This document shows, one piece after another, positions 25,645 to 31,655 of a DNA stretch of 31,655 bases (positions are counted from its first letter, which is position 1; each line of letters starts with the position of its first letter). This stretch comes from 13-1-40CM-64-14 sp036393975 (GTDB lineage: Bacteria > Sysuimicrobiota > Sysuimicrobiia > Sysuimicrobiales > Kaftiobacteriaceae). The DNA lies in contig DASWFZ010000079.1 in the NCBI GenBank assembly GCA_036393975.1, forward strand, positions 1-31,655, written 5' to 3'. Made by a program: the position numbers and the translations under genes. The notes below the pieces were generated by a model. That model was not told the origin of the DNA. It made no database searches and was given only the letters and a program-made list of their open reading frames with translations.

Positions 25645-27198
25645 TCATGACCGTTTTCGGGTTCGCCTCCGTCGCGCCGGGACGCGCCGCGACGTGGGCA
25701 CCTGTCCCTGGGTGGCGGCCGCAGGAGGGAAAAAGATCGGCGGACGCGACTTGTGCCAGTCGGTAGCCTGTTCGTACGCGTAAGCGGCGCGTAGAACGGT
25801 CGCCTCATCGAATGGTTTGCCAATCAGCTGCAACCCAATGGGTAACCCCTGGGCGAACCCACACGGAATCGAGATCCCCGGCAGGCCTGCGAGATTCACA
25901 GGAATCGTGTACACGTCAGCGAGGTACATCTGCAGCGGGTCAGCGACTTTCTCCCCGAGCTGGAATGCCGTGGTAGGCGATGTCGGCATCAGCACCAGGT
26001 CGACCTCCTGGAAGATGCGAGAAAATTCCTGACGAATGAGTGTGCGCACCTGCTGCGCCTTCAAGAAGAATCCTTCGTAATAGCCGGCCGACAGCGCGTA
26101 GGTCCCCAGCATGATGCGGCGTTTGACTTCACTCCCGAAACCCTGCGCGCGCGTGTGCCTGTACATCGTGAGGAGATCCTCGCCTGCGGCCCGTAACCCG
26201 TACTGCACGCCGTCATAGCGGGCCAGGTTCGAGCTGGCCTCGGAGGTCGCCAGCAGGTAGTAGGTCGGCAGCGCGTAGCGGATCGTCGGCAATGAAACCT
26301 CGGTCACCACAGCCCCCAGGCGCCCCAAATGGGTGGCTGCCGTGCGCACCGCGTCGCCGACGTCGTGCTGCAGCCCTTCTCCGAAGGCCTCACGCACCAC
26401 GCCGACCCGCAGGCCGCGAATTCCGCGCGGCAGCGATGCTACCGCATCCGGCACCGGCACGTCGACGGAGGTCGAATCCCGGGGATCGTGCCCTGCAATC
26501 ACGTGGAACAGCAAGGCCGCGTCCGCGACTGTCCGCGTCAAAGGTCCGATCTGATCCAAGGACGAGGCGAATGCCACGAGACCATACCGCGACACCCGAC
26601 CGTAAGTCGGTTTGAACCCAACGATGCCTGTGAATCCGGCTGGCTGGCGGATCGACCCGCCGGTATCGCTCCCGAGGGCGAGGGCAGCCATGCCAGTCGC
26701 TACCGCGACCGCCGATCCCCCGCTGCTGCCGCCGGGAACCCGTTGGGGATCCCACGGGTTTCGGGTCGGGCCGAACCCGGAGTTCTCTGTGGACGACCCC
26801 ATCGCAAATTCATCCAAGTTTGTCTTGCCGAGGATAATCGCGCCCGCATCCTTGAGACGCGAGACGACGGTGGCGTCGTACGGCGGAACCCATCCGGCGA
26901 GGATGCGTGAGGCACACGTCGTGGGCATTCCGGTGGTGCAGAGATTGTCCTTGACCGCCACCGGCAGCCCCGCCAGCGGTGGGAGAGCCTCGCCGCGCGC
27001 ATACTGCTTGTCCCACTTCTGCGCCGCGTCCAACACCTGCGCGCGATCGACATGTAAGAAGGCGTGCAGCGTGCTCTCGAGGGCATCGATGCGTTCGAGA
27101 CACGTCCGGATCAGGTCGCTCACTGCCAGCTCCCGGCGACGCAGACGCGTCAGCAGATCACTGGCGGGGGCGTCAATCAGAGGGGGGCTCCGTCTCAA
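25645..27198 (-). CDS. gatA: Asp/Glu-tRNA amidotransferase subunit A
   Basis: Glutaminase/amidase subunit of GatCAB, 517 residues, releasing ammonia from glutamine for the amidation done with GatB. The amidase-signature triad is intact: K83 in AVKDNL, cis-S158 in PGGSSGGSA and nucleophile S182 in SDTGGSIRQPA. The core LPGISIPCGF and IGLQLIGKPFDE are normal. The C-terminus carries an unusual arginine-rich tail (SRRVPARRRRTRKRS) beyond the usual end. The predicted start is TTG at 27198, overlapping the 3' end of gatC by 26 bp, which suggests coupled translation; no clear ribosome site is seen, so the start is moderately certain. Confidence 0.95.
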   Translation of the reverse strand: MRRSPPLIDAPASDLLTRLRRRELAVSDLIRTCLERIDALESTLHAFLHVDRAQVLDAAQKWDKQYARGEALPPLAGLPVAVKDNLCTTGMPTTCASRILAGWVPPYDATVVSRLKDAGAIILGKTNLDEFAMGSSTENSGFGPTRNPWDPQRVPGGSSGGSAVAVATGMAALALGSDTGGSIRQPAGFTGIVGFKPTYGRVSRYGLVAFASSLDQIGPLTRTVADAALLFHVIAGHDPRDSTSVDVPVPDAVASLPRGIRGLRVGVVREAFGEGLQHDVGDAVRTAATHLGRLGAVVTEVSLPTIRYALPTYYLLATSEASSNLARYDGVQYGLRAAGEDLLTMYRHTRAQGFGSEVKRRIMLGTYALSAGYYEGFFLKAQQVRTLIRQEFSRIFQEVDLVLMPTSPTTAFQLGEKVADPLQMYLADVYTIPVNLAGLPGISIPCGFAQGLPIGLQLIGKPFDEATVLRAAYAYEQATDWHKSRPPIFFPPAAATQGQVPTSRRVPARRRRTRKRS

Positions 27199-27478
27199 GG
27201 ACAGGGGGAACTCTAAAGTAGCCGTCCTCGCGCTCCGGAGCGGTCGCCAGGACTACGTCCCGCGCCAATGGTGCTGCGGGAACATCGTCTCGGACGACGT
27301 TCGTGAGCGCGATTACGTGCGAGGTCGGCTCAACGTGCTCCGTCTGGAGCTCGTTGAGCGTGGAGCAGTAATCCAGAATGCTCGTTAACTGCCGGCGGAA
27401 ACGGTCTCGTTCTTCCTCAGTGAGTTCTAGTCGGGCCAGCCGGGCGACGTGATCGACAATCGCAGGATCGAGGCGCAT
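27173..27478 (-). CDS. gatC: Asp/Glu-tRNA amidotransferase subunit C
   Basis: Small belt subunit of 101 residues that holds GatA and GatB together. The family opening (IVDHVARLARLELTEEE), the middle ILDYCSTLNEL and the late VLATAPEREDGYFRVPPVLE are all present. First gene of gatCAB. The ATG at 27478 is clear although the ribosome site is weak. Its end overlaps the start of gatA. Confidence 0.95.
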   Translation of the reverse strand: MRLDPAIVDHVARLARLELTEEERDRFRRQLTSILDYCSTLNELQTEHVEPTSHVIALTNVVRDDVPAAPLARDVVLATAPEREDGYFRVPPVLETEPPSD

Positions 27479-27601
27479 AACGGCATCACTGATCCCAATC
27501 GTAGCATAGGACGCTTCGCCCCACTACCGCGATCCACACCCGGTCGTACCAGGACGCCACGGCGGCCGGCGCCAGTCGACTAAGACTTCACTAGCAACGA
27601 G

Positions 27602-28675
27602 TTATTGTGAACCGCGCAGACGAGGATCGAGGATGTCTCGGAAGGCATCGCCGAGCAAGTTCCAGCCGAGGACAAACAGGAAGATCGCCGTACCGGGAAA
27701 GACCACAGTAAACCAATAGATGAACGGGTTGCCTGGCACGCCGAGGATCCAGCTGCGGGACATGTTAATGAGCTGTCCCCAGTCCGCATACCCCACTTCC
27801 GCCCCCAGCCCCAAAAACGAGAGCGCGGCCGCAATCAGCACGATGACGCCCATGTCAAACGCCGCGACCACAAGCAACGGGTAAATCGCGTTCGGAATCA
27901 CATGGCGGGTGATGATGCGCAGATCTCCTGCCCCCGCCGCGCGCGCCGCCTCCACGAAGTCCCGCTGTTTGACGGACAGGATATCGCCCCGGAGGTACCG
28001 CGCATACGTGGGCCACCCCACGATCGCGATCGCGATCATGACCTTATCCAATCCCTTCCCTAGTACTGCGGTAATGACAACGGCGAGCACCAGGCTCGGA
28101 AATGCCAAGAACACATCCGTGATCCGCATCACGATCTCGTCGAGCCGCCGACCATAGTATCCGGCGATGCTCCCCATCACCAGACCGATCATGATCGAGA
28201 TGGCCTCGACGACGACCGCCACCCGAAAGGCGGTGCGCGTCCCCCACACGATCCCGTAGTACAGGTCATATTGGTTTCCGGTTAGCCCCAGTGGGTGTCC
28301 GGCCTTCGGGGGCGTGGGGTCCGGTAGGAACCCTTCGTGGGGAATCAGGTACGGATCGCGACTATTGGGCAGCGGAGGAGCCAGTACCGGCGCCAGAATA
28401 GCAACGGCGACAAAGGCGAAGATGATCGCAAACCCACCAATCGAGAGAGGGTTGCGCTTCATCCGTCGCGTGAAGTCAGACGGGAGGGCCCAAAACGCCA
28501 ACACCGCTGCTACCATCAGCAAGAACACGCCCACATCCAGCGGGTGGCGCACTACCCGCAAGCGGAGAGTAGGGACGGCGGTCGTGAGGACCGCGAGTGC
28601 TACGAGCACGCTGCCCGTAATCCGCAGCGTGTGCAGAGGGGCGGGGCGGGCGACCGTGGCGCGAATGACGCTCAC
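27602..28675 (-). CDS. Peptide/nickel-type ABC transporter permease DppC with N-terminal extension
   Basis: A 357-residue inner-membrane permease of the DppC/OppC family. The canonical protein begins near residue 72 (MKRNPLSIGGFAII, first family helix), followed by the periplasmic loop with HPLGLTGNQYDLYYGIVWGTR. The ATPase-docking EAA loop is EAARAAGAGDLRIITRHVIPNAIYPL. About 70 extra residues precede this, holding two predicted helices (GSVLVALAVLTTAVPTL and GVFLLMVAAVLAFWAL). Codon use there matches the rest, so the extension looks coding. GTG at 28675 lies 10 bp after the dppB stop. No DppD/DppF ATPase genes follow: next is gatC. Confidence 0.92.
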   Translation of the reverse strand: MSVIRATVARPAPLHTLRITGSVLVALAVLTTAVPTLRLRVVRHPLDVGVFLLMVAAVLAFWALPSDFTRRMKRNPLSIGGFAIIFAFVAVAILAPVLAPPLPNSRDPYLIPHEGFLPDPTPPKAGHPLGLTGNQYDLYYGIVWGTRTAFRVAVVVEAISIMIGLVMGSIAGYYGRRLDEIVMRITDVFLAFPSLVLAVVITAVLGKGLDKVMIAIAIVGWPTYARYLRGDILSVKQRDFVEAARAAGAGDLRIITRHVIPNAIYPLLVVAAFDMGVIVLIAAALSFLGLGAEVGYADWGQLINMSRSWILGVPGNPFIYWFTVVFPGTAIFLFVLGWNLLGDAFRDILDPRLRGSQ

Positions 28676-28685
28676 AACATCACGC

Positions 28686-29711
28686 TCAGCTTAGGCGAAT
28701 GCGCGGATCGATCGCCGCGTACAGCACGTCGGCGGCCAAGTTTCCCAGTACGGTGAGGCCAGCCACGAATATGGCAAACCCCGTGACGCCGGGGATGTCC
28801 AGCTGAACCGCGGCCGTCGCGCCCCACTTGCCAATCCCGGGGAAGTTGAAAATGGTCTCTGCTAACACCACACCGCCCAGCAACCCGACAAAGAGTAGGC
28901 TGCTCAACGTGATGACGGGGATCAGAGCATTGCGGCGAGCATGTTGGTTGATCACCACAGGCTCTGCTAGCCCTTTGGCCCGCGCCGTTCGCACGTAGTC
29001 CTGTCGCAAGACCTCCAGCATGGAGGATCGGGTTATGCGCACCAACAGGGCCATCTCCACGAGCACCAACGTGAGCGCAGGCCCCGCGATGTGTTTGATG
29101 GCATCCACGAAGATCCACCCCTGCCCGTTCAGCAGCGCATCGACAGTCAGAAGATGCGTGTACGAACGAAATTGGGGAGACTGCGTGAAGAGGTCCGCCT
29201 CCAGCGACAGACGGCCCGGCGGGAACCAGTTCAGCCACCCGTAGAAGACCATGAGCAGAATGAGGCCCCACACGAACGACGGCATGCCGCGCAGCGAAAT
29301 GGCAAAGAGACGCGAGAAGTGATCCACAAAACGATCTCTGTGCACTGCCGCCTGCGTGCCAAGCCAGACGCCGATGAGGATCACCGGCACAAAGATATAG
29401 AGCGTTAACTCGAGCGTGGCCGGAAAGAAAGCCGCGATCGCCTGGCTCGTGGGCATGCGGGCCGTCTGCGACCAACCCAGATCCCCATGGGCCAACTGCT
29501 GCAGCCACATCCCGTATTGCACGTACACCGGCTGGTCGAGCCCATACTTGCGGATGATGCTGGGGAGCGCCGCGAGCTGCTTGACATCTGTCACAAACAA
29601 CGCAGCCCGTTGGGCGGGCGAGACTAGCTGGAGGAGGGCAAAGATGAGAACAGTGACGCCGAAGGCGACAAGCGGCAGGAGGAGAAAACGGCGCGCGACG
29701 TACGCCCCCAT
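28686..29711 (-). CDS. Peptide/nickel-type ABC transporter permease DppB
   Basis: Inner-membrane permease of 341 residues. It has the N-terminal helix YVARRFLLLPLVAFGVTVLIF, the cytosolic KYGLDQPVYVQYGMWLQ segment and GDLGWS, then five further helices. The EAA loop reads DYVRTARAKGLAEPVVINQHARRNALIPV, and AETIFNFPGIGKWG lies in the next conserved stretch. The ATG at 29711 has GGGGGG (29717-29722) 5 nt upstream. It pairs with the downstream DppC and the upstream binding protein, separated from the latter by a large hairpin. Confidence 0.95.
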   Translation of the reverse strand: MGAYVARRFLLLPLVAFGVTVLIFALLQLVSPAQRAALFVTDVKQLAALPSIIRKYGLDQPVYVQYGMWLQQLAHGDLGWSQTARMPTSQAIAAFFPATLELTLYIFVPVILIGVWLGTQAAVHRDRFVDHFSRLFAISLRGMPSFVWGLILLMVFYGWLNWFPPGRLSLEADLFTQSPQFRSYTHLLTVDALLNGQGWIFVDAIKHIAGPALTLVLVEMALLVRITRSSMLEVLRQDYVRTARAKGLAEPVVINQHARRNALIPVITLSSLLFVGLLGGVVLAETIFNFPGIGKWGATAAVQLDIPGVTGFAIFVAGLTVLGNLAADVLYAAIDPRIRLS

Positions 29712-29726
29712 CAGATCCCCCCGGAT

Positions 29727-29760
29727 CCTGGGGGCCGGGATGTTGCGCCCGGCCCCCAGG
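29727..29760 (-). terminator. Intercistronic hairpin between binding-protein gene and dppB
   Basis: A perfect 13-bp, almost all G-C stem (CCTGGGGGCCGGG with CCCGGCCCCCAGG) encloses an 8-nt loop. It begins 20 bp after the binding-protein stop and ends shortly before the dppB ribosome site. No T-run follows, so it is more likely an mRNA-stabilising or partial-termination element that favours the binding protein over the permeases than a full terminator. Confidence 0.6.
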
Positions 29761-29780
29761 CCGCTGACTCTAGTGTGGCC

Positions 29781-31571
29781 TTATTGCCCCTTCGAGAATC
29801 GGTATGCGTATTCATATCCTTCCGCGAACATCGGGTTGTTATACCAACCCTTCACCCAGGAGCGCAGGACTAAGGTCCCCACGGGATATCTGACGTAGAT
29901 CGTGGGGACGTCTTGATACGCGATCTCCTGGATTTTGAGGTAGGCCTGCTCCCGCTTCTTCGGATCGGGCTCCTTGCCCGCTTGCTCGATCAGCCGATCG
30001 ACCTCGGGATTCTTGTACCCCTGGCCCTGCGAAAACGATCCGGTGCTGTGCATGAACGGCGTGGTGAAGTTGTCCGGATCCGGGTAGTCCGCAGCCCAGC
30101 CGAGTGCGAACATGGGCAGCTTGTGCTTAGGATACAATCCCAGGTAGGTCGACCACGTAATGCCGCGGGTATCGACTTTGAACTTCGGGTTAAGCCCTTC
30201 TACGGCTTCCTTGACCATCTGCGTCAACGTTTGGCGGCCGACGTTCCCCGTGTTGAATGAGAGGGTGAACTTGAAGCCCTTGTCCCAGACCTGACCGCCC
30301 CAGGCTTCCTTGAATTCAGCGATCGCCTTATCCTTGTTGACGTCATACCACTTGCCGCGCGCTGCGTAGCCTAGCATGCCGATTGGAATCGGCCCGTTGG
30401 CCACCCGGCCCTTGCCACGAAACGCCTGGTCAATGATCGCCTGACGATCCACCAGGTACGCGAAGGCGCGCCGGACATGGATGTCGCTGAAGAAGTTGGG
30501 GGGGATGCCGTTCCCGTCCAGCTTGCCGCTGCCAATATCCGTATTCCCCTCGGGATCAATGTTGTAGGTCATGAAGATTGCCGGGCTGGTCCCTAACGCC
30601 GGAAGGTCGTCCACGACACGCACGCCAGGCAGGCCCTGCACCGCGGGCAGGTTCTGAAGGCCACCCAGAGAAATCATGTCCGCATCACCATTCTGTAGAG
30701 ACAGCCGGCGAGGGCCAAACTCCTCGACGTTCTGGAGGACAATCCGGCGAAGCTTGGCCGGGGCCCGCCAGTAGTTGTCATTGCGAATGAGCGTCACGAC
30801 CTTGGTCCCCCGGTCCCACCGCTCCAGCTTGAAGGGTCCGGTGCCGTTGGATTTGTCGAAGAGCGCCATCTGATCCGGCTTCGGCAGGTTATTGTACTTC
30901 GCCCACGTCTCCTTTTGGCCGTCCCACCCTCCGTTGGCAACGACGAACTTCTGGGAGTGCACCGGGGGCCAGTTTGGCATGATACTGAGGAATGCCCCGT
31001 AGGGCTTGGCCAACGTGATCACCACGTTGTTCCCCTGAACCTGGATCGCCTTGTTGGCGCGGTCGTAGATGTCGGGAATCAAATTCCCCTTCTCGTCGCG
31101 CGTCGATTGCACGTCAAAACCCAGGATCGGCGCCAACAAGAGCCAGGACGGCCCCCCGTCGCGGTCGGTCAACATGATCCGCATGAACGAGTACTTGACG
31201 TCCTCAGCCGTCAGGGGGGTCCCGTCGTGGAATTTCACGCCTTGGCGGATCTTGAAGGTGAAGGTCTTGCCGTCAGCGGAGATGCCGCCGTTTTGGAGGC
31301 TCGGGACCTCGGTCGCAAGCATCGGATCGTAGAGATCCGTCCGTCCTCCCCGGAAGAAAATCAGGGTCTCGTAGATGTTCCACAGAATCGTGGCCGCGCT
31401 CGTGGTATCGTACTGCCACGCCGGATCCAGGCTCTCGGGGTCACCCGAGGCCTGATAGACGAAGGTGTCCGGATTCTTCACCGCCTGGCCCTGCACGATG
31501 CCCGTAAAGGTCGCGAGCGTCACGCCAAGGGTCAAGATGAGTACAACCGCTAACCGTCGTTGCAAGTTCAT
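29781..31571 (-). CDS. Extracellular peptide-type solute-binding protein (SBP_bac_5)
   Basis: Secreted or membrane-tethered receptor of 596 residues for the DppBC importer. The N-terminal signal peptide (NLQRRLAVVLILTLGVTLATFTG, likely cleaved near VQGQA) has no clear lipobox cysteine. Family motifs are present: ESLDPAWQYD, FKIRQGVKFHDGTPLTAEDVKYSF, NGTGPFKLERW, RRAFAYLVDRQAIIDQAF, and PDNFTTPFMHSTGSF near the C-terminus. The ligand could be peptides, nickel chelates or other oligomers. ATG at 31571 and GTG at 31574 are both downstream of a perfect AAAGGAGG (31581-31588), at 9 and 6 nt; I chose ATG. A strong ribosome site fits the high output expected of a binding protein. Confidence 0.95.
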   Translation of the reverse strand: MNLQRRLAVVLILTLGVTLATFTGIVQGQAVKNPDTFVYQASGDPESLDPAWQYDTTSAATILWNIYETLIFFRGGRTDLYDPMLATEVPSLQNGGISADGKTFTFKIRQGVKFHDGTPLTAEDVKYSFMRIMLTDRDGGPSWLLLAPILGFDVQSTRDEKGNLIPDIYDRANKAIQVQGNNVVITLAKPYGAFLSIMPNWPPVHSQKFVVANGGWDGQKETWAKYNNLPKPDQMALFDKSNGTGPFKLERWDRGTKVVTLIRNDNYWRAPAKLRRIVLQNVEEFGPRRLSLQNGDADMISLGGLQNLPAVQGLPGVRVVDDLPALGTSPAIFMTYNIDPEGNTDIGSGKLDGNGIPPNFFSDIHVRRAFAYLVDRQAIIDQAFRGKGRVANGPIPIGMLGYAARGKWYDVNKDKAIAEFKEAWGGQVWDKGFKFTLSFNTGNVGRQTLTQMVKEAVEGLNPKFKVDTRGITWSTYLGLYPKHKLPMFALGWAADYPDPDNFTTPFMHSTGSFSQGQGYKNPEVDRLIEQAGKEPDPKKREQAYLKIQEIAYQDVPTIYVRYPVGTLVLRSWVKGWYNNPMFAEGYEYAYRFSKGQ

Positions 31572-31595
31572 CACTGTGATCCTCCTTTAGTTGTC

Positions 31596-31615
31596 GCTGT
31601 AACACGTGCTGCAGC
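31596..31615. promoter_or_regulatory. Imperfect palindrome centred on CACGTG upstream of the binding-protein gene
   Basis: Twenty bases with GCTG/CAGC ends and a CACGTG core; 8 of 10 symmetric positions pair. It lies directly before the ribosome site, so it may be an operator or a leader hairpin. The remaining bases to the window end (31616-31655) hold no gene I can identify, nor a convincing promoter. Confidence 0.3.
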
Positions 31616-31655
31616 TATGCGGCCTGCTCACCCACCACCTCCTTCGCCCATACTC

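Noticed and set aside
27479..27601. Promoter for gatC and terminator for dppC
   Set aside because: TATGCT/TACGAT are weak -10 matches without a -35, and the GC-rich stretch forms no clean hairpin followed by T residues. Nothing else is visible in this gap.
1..31655. CRISPR arrays, insertion sequences, prophage, rRNA, biosynthetic cluster
   Set aside because: No regularly spaced repeats, transposase or integrase motifs, rRNA signatures or multi-enzyme assembly genes were seen on either strand.

Overview
The window is 31.7 kb of dense, high-G+C bacterial chromosome. Every protein gene and the one tRNA lie on the minus strand, so transcription runs from high to low coordinates. GTG (and one TTG) starts are common, the tRNA gene encodes its own CCA end, and intergenic gaps are all under about 150 bp. 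The gene set is housekeeping: DNA replication, nucleotide excision repair, CoA and folate metabolism, tRNA-dependent amidation and a peptide importer. I see no phage genes, transposases, CRISPR arrays or rRNA. The FolP N-terminal extension, GatCAB, the Thermus-like PHP domain of DnaE and the Shine-Dalgarno-rich starts suggest a free-living high-G+C bacterium near the Firmicutes/Chloroflexota/Armatimonadota side of the tree, possibly an uncultured lineage. I cannot name it from sequence alone.

Layout in order of transcription. (1) 31571-27602: oligopeptide-type ABC importer, with a binding protein, a strong intercistronic hairpin, then the DppB and DppC permeases; no ATPase genes follow. (2) 27478-21258: gatC-gatA-gatB, an RlmD/RumA-like protein that has lost most catalytic motifs, and a class III aminotransferase. 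(3) 21146-16409: dnaE with an apparently intact proofreading PHP domain, and a geranylgeranyl-reductase-type flavoprotein. (4) tRNA-Leu(CAA) with its own promoter, then polA (proofreading site lost) and coaE (P-loop lysine replaced by alanine). (5) 12619-4429: a uvrB-uvrA-aminotransferase-uvrC operon behind a clear promoter. (6) 4311-3595: a gene joining a Phd/YefM antitoxin-type domain to an O6-alkylguanine-DNA alkyltransferase, with its own near-consensus promoter overlapped by a palindrome. (7) 3530-1: an ABC-2 type ATPase, a frameshifted MFS exporter and an N-terminally extended FolP-family protein that runs off the window edge.

The best candidate for something undescribed is region 6. 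The protein has the general plan of an autoregulated repair protein (DNA-binding domain plus suicidal methyl acceptor, as in Ada) but is built from an antitoxin fold. A TTGACA/CATAAT promoter carries a 20-bp palindrome across its start site, and a strong internal ribosome site could also make the free 172-residue alkyltransferase. It sits immediately downstream of the uvr operon, so two DNA-damage repair pathways adjoin. The regulatory reading is inference; the domain content, promoter and palindrome are directly visible.
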